Assembly (NCBI GenBank): GCA_002104895.1
Contig: MCFG01000139.1
Location: 1-64,000, forward strand
From: Anaeromyces robustus
Taxonomy: Eukaryota > Neocallimastigomycota > Neocallimastigomycetes > Neocallimastigales > Neocallimastigaceae
Length of the DNA: 64,000 nt
Direction: 5' to 3'
Part shown: one piece after another, positions 39,834 through 53,816 of the stretch
How positions within the stretch are numbered: position 1 is the first letter of the stretch
Layout of the letters: the number at the start of each line of letters is the position of its first letter
Notes under the pieces: generated by a model
What the model saw: the letters and a program-made list of their open reading frames with translations, nothing else
What the model was told of the DNA's origin: nothing
Databases searched by the model: none
Made by a program: the position numbers and the translations under genes

Positions 39834-41079
39834 AATTTAAATTTAAATTTCTTACTTTCACTAATAAGAATATTTTGAAGATTGCTGGTAAAGATAGTAC
39901 CTATAAAATTCATATAGGCTCTTCTAAGTTCATACATAGAAATAATATCATCAGTACCATTAGCTGGTTGATTTAAAAAGATAAATACTCTTTCTACGAT
40001 TGGATATAATAATTCATTCATAATTGGTAAAGCATTATCTTTGAATTTATGTATTAAAAGATCAAAGAATGAAGTTAATAATGAAGTAAGTTCATTCTTA
40101 GAACATTTTGTAAGTAAACCACCATTCATAACTGGAATAATGAATTTTATAATTTCACCACCCATACATGGAATAAGACGTTGTAATATGTATCGTATGG
40201 ATTCACGGATGCTACTTTGATCTGATAAACGTTCTAATACAACAACAATAGATTCTAAAGTTTTATTAAAAATAGCAATCCATGGTGGATTAATATTGCT
40301 TTTCAATAATAATGAAATATTTGGGAAACCATGTGCAATGCTACCAATAGCATGAATTATATGATTAAGTTGATGAGTAAATTGCATATTCTTTGGTGTA
40401 TCCATTTGATATAAAGATTTCGTCATAATTTCATCAATAGTATTAAGCATTGGTTGAATGATAGTCTAATAATATAAAAAATAATTCATGATATAAACAT
40501 ATGTATAAATATATATGAATGTTAACATATAATTAGTTTTTTTTTTTTTATTTTATTTTTATTTTTATTTTTTTTTTAATTAATTTATTTTTATTTTAAT
40601 TAATTTATTTTTATTTTAATATATTATTATATATAATAATTAATAAAAATAAATAATAAATATATTTATATATATATATAAATTTATAATATACTTACAC
40701 CAAGATATTCAGATTGTTGTTCCAATGGAATGCTATCTAATGAAATTAAAAGACCAACAGCTTCAAATAAATATAAATCATTATAAGATTGAGAATTTAA
40801 GTTATTTAAAGTGACTGGAGTTGGTTGTACAATTAATAAGCTTTGAATATTAGTTAAAACAGTTTGAACATATGGAACTAATTTAGTTTTCATTGCCTTT
40901 ACAAATCTTGCAAATAAGTAATTCAATCTAGTTTTAATAATAATTTCTGAATTATGGAGACCACTATAAATATAATCATAATTATAATATAATATAATAT
41001 AAATTTTTAAATTATAAATATCAAAAACATTTAATATATATATATTTAATATATTTGTATAGGCATATTTTAATAAAAA

Positions 41080-41110
<31 letters not shown>

Positions 41111-41404
41111 TAAAAATAAAAAAATAAAATAAGTTTAAATAAAGTCAGTATAAATAAATATTAAAAAAATATATATTAAACAATATATTAAATTATTATT
41201 AAATTACCGGCTACAGACAAAAGCCTCTAATACATTTGGAATGAATTGATTATGACGGTCAAAGAAATTGGTGTATCTTGTAATGATTTCAAAATACATA
41301 ATTGGAATTGAATTATGTGGGTAATAGATAACATCTTAAAAAAAAAAATAATTTAATTTAATAATTATAATGATTAGATTAATAATATATAATAAAATAA
41401 AATA

Positions 41405-41453
<49 letters not shown>

Positions 41454-43253
41454 AGAATTAATAAATTAATATATAATAATCAAAATAATAAAAAAAAAAA
41501 AAATTTACTTGATTGGAACATTTTTTCTATCATTTGATAGAAAACACCTTCTGGTTCATAATTTAAAGTGCTTCTTTTTGATTCACCAAAGATATAAATT
41601 AAGTAAAGAGCTAATTCAGCTTCTGACCATGAAGCAGAAATAGATGAATTTAATGAAACGTTAGAACCATCAACTTTTTCAATATTAATACGATCAAAGG
41701 TAGAGCAAACCACTTGAAAAACGGTTTGAGTACTAATATTTTCATCAACAGCAAAAATAGCATCATAAAATACCTTTAAATTTTTTCTCATTTCAATGAA
41801 AAGAGCTTCATCTTCATCTTCACCAAATGAAAATTCAATATCTTCATCATATTTCATTTTAGATATGATTACCTTTAATAATTCTAAAATATCTTGTTGG
41901 AAATTTGGAATATCACTAAAACCAATTTTCTTTTGTTGTTTTAATAAATCAGTGTATGAGGTAACGAATGGAAAGAGAGCAGAAGATGTATCATCATATT
42001 CATTTGCTAAAAGTTTTAACATATATGGAAATAAGGTTTGAATATAACCATAAGTCATAGTTTTAGCTTCTGGAATTTCTTTTACCTTATCGCAAATAGT
42101 GCAAAGTTCTACTCCTAAAAGGTTAATTAATTTAGCAATTAATTCCTCAAAATCAATATTATCAAATTTTAATTGTCCGAGAAGGTTTGGAATATTTAAA
42201 AGTTGAATTAATTGTAATTTTTCAAGAGGTCTCATACCCTTGGAGATAATGCTACAAAGACATTCTGTGGCAGCCATACGTAAATCATCAACATTCATAA
42301 ATTGGTATAATGCAGTCATGAAAGTATCAGTAACAATTAATTTTATATCAATCCACATAACATATTGACCAATAATATTTAAACATTTATTAGCAACTGA
42401 AGGATTTGTTTGACAATTATCCATTAATATCTTAAACCAATATTCGACTAATTTTATAACTGGACCTTCTCTCATGGTATCTTTAATGAATGTATTCTTT
42501 TGTAATTCATTATCACTACGATTAATTAATAAAGAAACTACTTCTTCATCAATAGTAGAACAAATACGTAAAAAGAAATCAATGATAACATTAGAACGTG
42601 GTGTGTTCATGGATACATCAACTAATCCAAATAAATCATCAAAAAAGGTTGGCCAATTTTCTGGATATTGATTCTTAAATAATTGTACAATAGCTTGAGC
42701 TAATTTATTTTTAATAAATGGTTTTTCATTTGAATCTAATGAGGTTTTTACCCATTCCCAAAGTGTTTGTTTTATAAGGTCTTGTTGAGTTTTATCTATA
42801 GTATTAAAACGATTTCTAATAGTTTCTTCGACTACTTGAAGAGCAAAATGTCTAACTTCTGGAACACTTTATTATTATATATTTTATTAATATAAAATAA
42901 TATTTTTTAAATAGATATAAAAATAACCATTAATAATGGTTAAAAAATGTATATATATTCATAAATATTTATATGTTAGAATTATTAAAGTATAATTATT
43001 ATCATCTATTAAAGAATAATTATAATAATCTAATTTTTTTTTTTTTTCTTTTACAAATTACTATACAAATTGTTATTAATATTATTAAAAATCATATATA
43101 CCTTGGTGGATTCTTAATAAATAAATTTAAACAGAGTTGCCAACCATCTGGTGAATTTTTAACTTGTTCACAATATTGTGTTGCTTGTGCCTTCATTTCA
43201 GTATTAGTGCTAGATGACAAAGCACACTGAACTGCAGCTTCTAAATTTTCCAT
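38907..43253 (-). CDS. XPOT/LOS1: exportin-T, tRNA nuclear export receptor (XPOT/Los1 family)
   Basis: Seven minus-strand exons: 43253-43102, 42866-41509, 41334-41208, 40963-40699, 40465-39856, 39622-39378 and 39095-38907. Phases join without breaks to give about 981 residues (human XPOT is about 962). The N-terminus reads MENLEAAVQCALSSSTN...SPDGWQLC, like XPOT's SPDAWQVC. Diagnostic blocks are KNTFIKDTMREGP (XPOT NTLIKDTMRE), the WIDIKLIVTDTF block, DEDIEFSFGEDEDEALF, RLNYLFARFVKAMKTKL, and IPGFADFIYQQIV near the C-terminus (XPOT VGFADFVYKHIV). The protein is an all-helical HEAT-repeat karyopherin that carries mature tRNA out of the nucleus with Ran-GTP. The final exon ends KYLKVSC-stop; because AAAA|GTAAGT overlaps the last codons, a further small exon is possible. 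Introns are 126-302 bp and hold poly-T (40 T at 39788-39827) and ATT tracts. Confidence 0.92.
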
Positions 43254-46200
43254 TTTTAATTATATTATTCTGTAATGAATATATTAATAAATAAAGATAT
43301 ATATAATTGTAAAAAAATTAAAATTTATTTTTTTATTATTTAGATAATTTAAATTTATTATACTTTATTCAATAAATAAAGATATTAATTAAAGAAAAAA
43401 AAAGTTAACAAATTTTTAATTAAAAAATAGATATTATTATTTCTATTTATTGTTGAGCTTTCTTGGCTTTTTTTATAATTATTGTTAATAATTTTATCTA
43501 TATTAATAAAAAGAAAGGTAATTTTAATTTTTAACATAATAACTTTTTTTTAAATTTTTGAAATAAACATAACATTCATTATAATTAAATAAATTTGATA
43601 TTAATATAATTTATTTGTTAATTAATTAATATTTAAATTAATTATTAAAAATATTTTATGAGAAGAATCATTGTTAGTGTTAGTTTTTGAAATATTATAA
43701 ATTTATTATATTGAAAGGTATAAAAAAATAATTATTAAATTATTTACTGTATACGTTAAACTACATATTATCTCTTTTGTATATAAATGGTTAGATTGAT
43801 AATAAATTAATTATTGATTAAAAAAAAAAAAAAGAAAAAATTAAATATAATTTTTATTATATTTTTTGTCTTATTTTTTTTTTTATAAAAAAAAAAAGGA
43901 AAAGGAAATTGAATTAAATTTTATTGAATTGAATAATATTATTTCATTAATTGTAAATGATTTATATTTATTAAAAAATATAATTATGGCTCATTTTCTT
44001 GATATATTGTTAGTCTTGTGGGGTTTTATTGGTTAAAAAAAAAAATTTCAAGGTGAATAGATTTTGATTTATAATGGTTTTAAATATACTAAAATAAATA
44101 ATTTTGATTACTTTAAAATATACATTAATAAATAAAAAAAAGTATGTATATTATATATAAAATCCTCTCTTTTTTATTTTTGAAAATTCTGGTTAACTTT
44201 TTTTTTCTTAATCAGAAATATTAATAAATATAAAAAAAAAAAAAACTTATATATATATAAATATATAAATAGTTACAATATATAAAATTGTTAAAAAATC
44301 CTGTTATTGATAAATAAGCATATTATGTATGATAATGATATTATTATAAATTTAGATTTATCCCTTTTTTTTGAAATATACGAAATAATTGATTATTTCA
44401 ATATATTATATTAAGAGATAATTCTTTTTTTTTTTTATTTCGTTTGATTATTTCCTTTAATAATATATAATATTATCTTATATTACTGTTATTATATAAG
44501 ATAAATTAAATAAATAATGTTATAATAGATTAAATATACTTAATAAAAAAAATAGATAGTTTTTTTTTGTATATTTTTTTAAATTCTTTCGATATTAATG
44601 GTATTAATTTTTTTATAATTGAAAAGTATAATTATTATTGGTTGATTATTCGCTATAATATTTAATGTTCAAAATTAAATTTGTATGGATATTTATATTT
44701 ATAGATATTTATTATTATTATAATATATTCTTTATTATTATTATTATTTTAATCACTTGATTGAAATTGAAAACCTTTTTGTTTTCTATGTTAAATTCTA
44801 TAAATTATTAAATTAAATTTAAATTATAATAATAAAACAAATAATATATAAATATTTTTTTCAATAGAAATAAAAATTTTGATTATTATTAATAAAAAAA
44901 AAAAACTTAAATATTAAAAAAAAAAAATTTTTTTTTATTTTTAATATTTTTTATTATTAATTAATATATGACATAATATATTAATAATATAATGTAATAT
45001 ATTATAAAATAATCAATGAAATTATTTAATTTTATTTTATTTTTCATATTAATGATAAATGGCTCATTGTTAAATGTGGTTTTTTAAATAATTATTAATA
45101 CTATAATTATTATTAGTTAAGTATTAAGTAAAATAATGACAATGAAAGAAACTTTAAGTCATTTAAAAGCAAAAAAAAATCCATATTATTAATTATAATA
45201 TTTTTGATATAACATGATATGAATAATATACGTTTTTTATTATTACTGATTCTAGTCAATATAGGTCAATTATATTGATATTTTAAATATAAAAATATAT
45301 CATTATATACTATTTTTTTAATATTTCATACTATTTCATTTTCTTTTAATAAAAACAATCTATTAATTATTCTATTTTATTCTATATTATTAAGCATTTA
45401 AATATTATAAAGTTTCTATATAATTTTATTTATTGCTTTTACTATTTATTATTAATATTTTATACTATTTTTATTACATAATAAAAGCCATTTATTTTAA
45501 TTGAACATATTATCATTAAATATATTATTAGTATATTATAATTCTTTTCTTTCTTTTCATATTCCTTTTTTTTTTCCTTCTTTTGTTTTTTAGTTTAATT
45601 TTTAAGATTATCTTTTTTTTTTTTTTTTAATTAAATTTTGCATATTAAAATAAAATAAATTTCTATATATTACATTACATTTTAATATATTATTAAATAT
45701 ATTGGTATTATATTTTAAGTTTTTAGGTGTTAATAAATAAATAAACTTTATAATATATTACAATATATTATGATCTAGTATTAACCAAAGTATGAAATAT
45801 GTATAAATAAATTAATTTACTTACATGTTATTATTCAATATATTATGAATATATTAAAATATGTACAATTAATATATTATTCTATACATTGTAGTTAAGG
45901 ATGTATCATTAATACATAAAAAATTATAAAAAATTATAAAAAATTATAAAAAATTATAAAAAATTATAAAAAATTATAAAAAAAAAAATATTTAAACTTT
46001 AGTTTATATTATAGATATTGATAGGTATAATATAATTATATTATAAAATTATAATTAAAAACGGTTAATGACATTATCAGATTGAATTTTATATGTTATT
46101 TTAATACTTCAAAAAATTGCTGTATTACATTTACAATGGTTTGATTAAGAATATTTCTTATATATAAAGAGATCAACGAGATGATTTTAATCAAATATTA

Positions 46201-47320
46201 GTTCTGATTTTGTGCTATTATAGTATTTTATTAATATTATATACTGTATTCTCTATATAATTAACATAATTAACTTTATAATTTTTATGAAATATATGTA
46301 ACATAATAAAATGTTTTAACATTAAAAAGTATATATAAAAAAAAAAAGAAAGTTTTTATTATTTTAACTAAAATATATTTATAATATATTATATATATTA
46401 AAATATTGAATAGATGATTTATATTATAAATGAAATCTTTTGGGTGTGGATTAAAAATTATTTAATTAATTTTTTTTAATTATTTACAAAAATAATAAAA
46501 TATATTTAATTAATAGAGAATTATTTATTATGAAAAAAAAATTGTAATTTTTATAAAATCTTCTTTATTCTATTTCTATTTTTTGATATAAATTTAAAAA
46601 AAAAAGAGTAATTTTTTTTTCTTAAAATGAAAAATCATTGAAATAATAATCATTTTATACTAATTTTTAAATATATAATATTCATTAGAAAAAAAAAAAG
46701 AATACAAAAAAATTTGAATATTCTTTTAATTAAAAAAATTTTTTTCTAACAAATATTAAATGGTACAGAAAAAAAAAAAAAATTACTAAATTAACCACCT
46801 AAATTTTATCTATTTTTAAACTAAAATTTTAGGAGAAATAAAAAAAACTAATTAATAATAAAAAATAAAAAAATATATATTTATATAATAAAATAAACAA
46901 ATAATTTAAAAAATAATAATAATTAAATAATTAAATATAAAATAATAACTAATATAATTAATAATAATTAATATATTTTTAAATAAATAAATTGTTAATT
47001 GAACATAGTATTAATATAATTTTTTTTTCTAAATATGCTTTGTACTGTGATGGTACACATGTTTTAAATGAATTTTTATTTTTAATATCAATTTAATAAT
47101 TTAATATATTATTTAGACCTTCTAATATTTTTATTATTTTTTTATTTTATTATTTTTTTTTATTTAAAATTTACTATAAAAAGGAAAAATTATTGTTTGA
47201 TAATTAGTCAAATGTTGTAAATTAAAAAAAATTAATTAAAGTTACCAATATTAAGAAACAGAAATTAATAATATTCAAGTTCATATATCATTCTATTTTA
47301 ATGAAAAATATTATAATAAT

Positions 47321-47375
<55 letters not shown>

Positions 47376-47996
47376 TATTGATTATCGTTTTTTAAAATAA
47401 GTAAAATGATATTTTAATATTAATAAAATTAATATTGTTAGTTTTTAATATGATTTAAACTATAAATATATATATATATAAAATTAAAGTAAAACTTCTG
47501 TGGATATGTTTTATTTTTATTTATAAAAATACACAAATAAAATTAATATTAAAATGTAGTATAAAATATAAAATAAAATGATTATGTATAATTTTTTAAT
47601 TTTATATATTTATTTAATTAATTTTTTATTACAATATTTATATATGAAATATGAAAGTTTTTTTTTTTTTTTTAAATATAAACTATACATTTAAAAAAAA
47701 ATGTAATGCTTTCTTTTTTTTTTTTTTTTTTTTTTTTTTTTGTTTTTGTTTTTTCTACGATTATGATTATTTTTTAACCAAAATAAGTAATATATTTTTT
47801 ATTTGAATATATATACATATATGTAATTTATATAGATACATAAATATACATGTAATAGATTTTATTTTAATATAAATATATTTAAAGGAAATATTTAATT
47901 ATTTATTTAACATTACTTTATTTATAATTAAAAAATATGCCAATATAATAAATATATATATATTTAATGTGCTATTTAATATTAATTGATTTTGGT

Positions 47997-48035
<39 letters not shown>

Positions 48036-48616
48036 TTTTATTTATTTATTTTTTCAATTATTTATTTATTTTGAATAATATATATTATATATGAAAGAAA
48101 ATATTATTAAATAAATAATATTATTAAATAATTTTTTTAATAAAAATATTTAATAATATTTTTTTTATAAAAAAAAAAAAAAAAAAAAAAACAATAAAAC
48201 CATTTTATTATAAATGAATATAAATAAATTATAAAATCAAGAATAAAATAATAATTAAAAAAAAAAATCATTACTTTAATAAGATATATTAAGTAATAAT
48301 TATGGATAATAGATAAAAATATTAAAAAATTAATACAAAGAAGGATAAGAAAAAATATATATAAAACGAAAAAATAAGAAGTCATATTAAATAAAAATAA
48401 AAATAAATGTAGAAAAAATATTTATAATATAATAAAATGTAATAAAAAAAGTTAGGAATTACAAATGAATACATATAAAATATTAATTATTTTTTTTTTT
48501 TTGTTTGTTGTTATTCTTGCTCTTGTTGTTTTTCTTTGTTTTAAGTTTAAGATTTGATTTAATTCTTGTTTCTATTTTTTGGTAGAAAAAAAAAAAAACC
48601 TGTATTAGAATTATAT
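43254..48616. other. gene-free A+T-rich spacer
   Basis: 5.4 kb between exportin-T's promoter and the WD40 gene's 3' end, with no supportable gene. It contains phased A-tracts (listed separately), an AAT tract at 47324-47372, a TTTA tract at 47997-48040 and a 28-base T run at 47714-47741. The open frame at 48137-48385 (minus) is Phe/Ile/Tyr-rich low complexity. Confidence 0.6.
45917..45980. repeat. 10-bp phased A-tract repeat
   Basis: AAAAAATTAT is repeated six times with an exact 10-bp period and no interruption. A-tracts spaced by one helical turn are the textbook arrangement for intrinsically curved DNA. Confidence 0.9.
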
Positions 48617-49182
48617 TCATTTTGAAACTGTTCTATAAACCTTTACGTTACCATCTTTATATATAAAATATATAATATACAGCAATATAAAAAATAATGT
48701 TAAAAAACAAAGAATATAAATAGATATATTTTATAAATATAAATCTTTTTTTTTTTTTAATTACCATCAGAACATGAGAATAATAATGGTTTATGTGGAT
48801 GGAATATAACATCTCTAACTTCTACACCATCATGATAATGTAACATACCAGAGAGTTTACCGGTTTTTAAATTAAATATAAATAATTTACCATCGTAAGT
48901 TGGAGCTACAATATATCTTCCATTACTTGTTACTTTAATTAACCATGAATTAGAATGATAACTTTATTATGATAAAAAAATATATATTTTCAAGACATTA
49001 GAAAAATAATGAAATAAAAGAAAAAATATATAAAATATATAATAATAAATATATACTTTTCATCTTGATAACTGTTGATATCTTCAATTTTGAAATGATC
49101 ATGTTCTGATATTGGATAGATTAATTTTTCCAAATGACATTTGTTTGGTTTTGATGCTTATGAACAAGTAATAATAATAATA

Positions 49183-49219
<37 letters not shown>

Positions 49220-50004
49220 TATTATATTAAAGGAAATAAGTAAATAAATATATATATGAATTAATATATTTCTATCCATTTATGAATTAATTTCTATATA
49301 TAATATATATATTAATTTATTTATTAATTAATTATAATACTTACGAACGGTATCATCATCAGCATCTAATACCTCTACACCTCGAGTAATAAAGTAACAG
49401 AACATTGGTGAATCTTTGGTTGGTAATTCATCAGATTGACCCCATATAAATTCTGGTTGTGGTAATTCTAAACAATCTACTACTTTAACACAATCACAAT
49501 AATGAGAATATGGTGTAACAAAACGTTGAATAATCTATTTTTGTTATAATCATTATAATTATAATAATTATAATTAATAAATTAAATTAAATTAAATTAA
49601 ATTTCGAATAAATAAATAAATATACATATATATTATATTATATTATATAATAATAACTTACTTGTGCTGTTTCAAAATCAAAAATACTGACATCACCATC
49701 TGTTGCTGCAATAAAATATTTATTTCCTGTATGAGGTAAAAAGGATATAGTAAAAGCCATACAAGTAATTCCATCAAACATTTTTGTATAATTATCTAAT
49801 TCAGTCCATCCATTTTTCATTTTCCATTTAATAATATAACCATCTTGACTTGTAGTAACATAATAATTTTCACCTTTGAAACAAATACTTTTTATACATA
49901 AAATTTCTTCTGCATGACCTTCTAAACGATTAATAACTTTACCACTAACAACATCAAAAACCTAAATAATAAATTATCAATTATTAAATAAAATAAAAAT
50001 TATA

Positions 50005-50035
<31 letters not shown>

Positions 50036-51693
50036 CGTAAAAAATAATATTTTAATAATACAATAATTAATATATATTATTATATATATTTTCTTTTTAT
50101 CTATATAATATTTACTTTTAATGGGCATGGCAATATATGATTATCATCATCTTCAGAACTCCATCTTTTTCTATCTTTTAATTTACCAGCAATAACTATG
50201 TGTTCCATAGTTGGTGTAAATCTTCCAACAAAGAATTCATCAATTTGTTCTTCCTGAAAAAAAAAAAATTTAAAAATGAAATAATAAAAGTCATAATAAT
50301 AAAAAATAATAATAATAATAATAATAAATATATTAATAAAAATTATAAATATAAATATATATTATATTTATTTATTTATTTATTTGTTATATATTAAATA
50401 ATAAATAAAATTAAATTTAAATAATCAATAATATATAAATTATAATAACATTAATAATAATAATAATAATAAAATAATAATTACATCAACATCTCTTAAA
50501 GTTTGAATTTCTTCAAAAGTTTCAACATCCCATATTTTTGCTGTACCAATAGTACTGAATGTGACAAGCATTTCACCATCTGGTGACAATACTATACCAA
50601 CAATTTGAGCTATTATTGAAATTAGAATAAATAAAATAATAAAAAAAATTTTTTTTTAATAATTTATCTAAAATAATATAATGAATTATAATTTATATAT
50701 TTATTTACAATAATCTTGTATGCTAGCTTCAGTAACAATCTCTAATGGGTAATCATCATTAATAAAATTAATCATTTCATGATTTTCAGCATTATTTTTC
50801 CAATATTCATCTGGGTATAAACCTGAGAGGTTACATATTTCTGGAATGTCAAAACTGGTTTTTATCTTAAATATTTAACAAATAAATTATATAATATACA
50901 AAAAGTTTTAATCAATATGATATAAAAATTAAAAAATAAAAACAAAAAAAAAAAAAAAAAAAAAAGAAATTCATTTTATCAATAATTATTATATATATTT
51001 AATAGTAATCATAAAATGAATTTATCATTATAAAATTTGATTATTATAATTATTATTATTATTATTATTTAATATTATATATATATTACTCTTTTAAACT
51101 TTTCTGCTGGAGTAAATAGATTATTAATTCTATTGGATGGTTCTTTTCCTTTTTCTTTTTCTTTTTCTTTTGATGTTGTTGATGTTGTTGTTGGTGTTGT
51201 TGTTGTTTCACTCTATTTTTTTTAAAAAAAAATAAAAAAATAAATAAAAAAAAAACAAAGGTAAAAATATTTAAATATGATATTTTAATTATTATTATTT
51301 ATATATATTTTTTCTTTTTTATTTTCTTTTTTATACTATTTTTTTTTATTTTTATTTTTATTGTATTTTAGTGTTAATATTTTTTATTATGTATTTTATG
51401 ATAATTTTTTAAAATTTATACTAAATTAATAATATATTATATTAATAAATATTTTTGACTTAAATACAGATTTCTTTGATCTTCTAGGTTTTTCATTATC
51501 ATCAGCAAAATCTACCATATCATCTTCAACTAAAAAATTAAAATATAATAATATATAATTATAAATAATAGTTTAATTATAAATATGTATATGATGATAA
51601 TTAAAAGAAATTATAAACTATTATATATTACTTGAACTCTTTTTTTTTTTCGTTGTTGTTTTTTTAGAAGTTTTGGTCTTTTTATTTTCCATT

Positions 51694-51726
<33 letters not shown>

Positions 51727-52555
51727 CATTAAAGTATAAAAAAAATTTAATATATAATTTAAAGTTTAAATGAATAGATTAATATATATTATTAAAAAAT
51801 TTTTTTACATATAATTAAAACTCATTAATATCATACATTATAAATTAAAGTATAATATATATTTATAATATTTTAATATTTTTTTTATTATTCCATATAT
51901 TATATATTGTACCTTGGTTGTTTTTGTCTTTCTTCCTTTTGTGGTGGTGGTTATATCTTTATAATATTATTATTAATAATAAAAGATTTTTTATCAATTA
52001 TATTAAATTTTAATTAAATAAAATAAAATAAAATAAAATAAAATAAAATAAAATAAAATAAAATAAAATAAAATAAAATAAAATAAAATAAAATAAAATT
52101 AAATAATTCAAAAAAAGCAAAGTAATACCTTCTTGTTTAGAATCCATATAATCTGCTTCTGAACTTAATAATAAATTATCATTAGTAGGCTCTGCAATAC
52201 TATCAGAAGTTACTAAAGAAAATTCAATAGGTCTATTATCATTGTCTTCAGAAGGATTTAGTACTTCAAGTTGTTCAGAATTAACACTTTCTGTATCATT
52301 ATTATTAGTTTGTAAAAGTTTGCTTCTACGTTGTAATTCCTGAGTTTCTTTTTCAATTTTTTTTTGAAGTTGTTCTAAAAAAAGTAAACGTTTTTCTATT
52401 TGGTCTTCATTATAATTCTTTAAAAAAAACACTTCAAGATCCTCTTTATTCACTTTATCGTCATCTGTATTTAAATTCATATTAATGGAATTACCACTAT
52501 CTTCATTACTTGCTCTAGACATCATTTTTCCTTTTTTTACACTTTCCTTTTTCAT
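48617..52555 (-). CDS. WD40-repeat protein with disordered, Lys/Thr-rich N-terminus
   Basis: Exons on the minus strand: 52555-52129, 51956-51913, 51677-51632, 51529-51468, 51212-51090, 50865-50709, 50609-50485, 50253-50116, 49961-49662, 49534-49345, 49156-49057, 48961-48765 and 48654-48617. All phases join, giving about 648 residues. Residues 1-157 are acidic/coiled-coil-like (QIEKRLLFLEQLQKKIEKE) and end in a TTTTKGRKTKTTK stretch that runs into TKTSKKTTTKKKK. The C-terminal half is a beta-propeller: AKIWDVETFEEI (about 310), YIIKWKMK, GDVSIFDFETAQ, GKLFIFNLKTG and DDGNVKVYR at the end. Each repeat has the GH...WD-type spacing, with WD often replaced. The RGVEVLDADDD and IKVTSNGRYIVAPTYDGK blocks look conserved, but I cannot name the subfamily. 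Alternative: the gene starts at ATG 51692 (496 residues), leaving 52555-51913 as a separate short gene; the phase-0 continuity of the Lys/Thr tract favours one gene. Confidence 0.8.
52015..52100. repeat. (AAAAT)n pentanucleotide tract in intron 1 of WD40 gene
   Basis: About 17 near-perfect AAAAT units lie immediately 3' of the first exon's donor site; read through, they produce an artificial ILFYF repeat. Confidence 0.9.
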
Positions 52556-53695
52556 AAAATAAAGAAAAAAAAAAATTAATTATGAATTTTAATTTAAAAT
52601 TTTTTATTAAATTCTTTATTTAAAATATTATATAAAAATCTTATTTATTACTCGTCAATAAAATAGTTAAAATTAAAAATGCAAAAATAACAATATATAT
52701 ATATCCATTTTTATTACTTTTACTATTAATTTTATTATTAAAACAAATAATTTTGAATATAATATTTTTAATTATTTAAAAGAATTGAATTAATTGAAAT
52801 TATAATTCTATTAACATAATAAAAAATATTATTTTTTTTTAAAATTTTTAATTTTTAAATTATTAAATTTTTAATTATTAATTTTTAAATTTTAAATTTT
52901 AAATTTTTAATTTTCAATTTTTAATTTTTAATTTTTAATTTTTTAATTTTTACTTTTCAATTTTTAATTTTTAATTTTTAATTTTTAATTTTTTAATTTT
53001 TTAATTTTTTAATTTTTACTTTTCAATTAATGCTATTAATTCAAAAAAAAAAATATGTTGAATTCTAAAATAATAGATAGAATGTTATTTTCCTTTAATA
53101 TTTTTCTATGATTAAAAAAGTATTGCTTTTTAAAATTATATTATACTTATATTTTATATAATTAAATGAAAACTTCACAATTATATAAAAATTAATATAA
53201 ATTAATATAAAATAAAAAAAATACTTACAATTAAAATATAATTTTAATTGAATCGATGATAAAGTTTAAATTTATTCTTTTTTTTTTTTTTTTTTTTTTT
53301 TGAAATAAAACAAGAAAAATTACTTAAATTAATTTATATATATATTTTTTAGAATTCTTATATATTAAATGTCTTTTACGAATATATTTTCAATTTATAA
53401 TTACTTTATGATTCATAAAATTTTTAAAATTAAATTAACATTATAAAAAATAAAATTAAATTAAAAAATAAAAATAAAAAAAAAATAAGTAAAAAAGGAA
53501 AATATTATAATATAAATAATATATTTTTTATATTAAAATAAATATAAAATTGAAAATATAATAATCTAATATTAAAATAATTAATACATCAAATATGATA
53601 AAAAACTGCTCTAACATATTAAATATATTATTACAATGATTCAATCTGAATAATACATTAAAAAAAAACAATAAAATGTATTGTACATTATTTAT

Positions 53696-53719
53696 ATATT
53701 TATTTATATATTTATTTAC

Positions 53720-53750
<31 letters not shown>

Positions 53751-53751
53751 C

Positions 53752-53814
<63 letters not shown>

Positions 53815-53816
53815 TA
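53696..53816. repeat. (TTTA)n microsatellite
   Basis: About 120 bp of TTTA repeats with two TTAC interruptions and TATATA ends. Confidence 0.92.

Noticed and set aside
48137-48385. 82-codon minus-strand frame resembling a membrane protein
   Set aside because: Hydrophobicity comes only from T-rich codons; it crosses poly-A runs and has no homologue-like motif.
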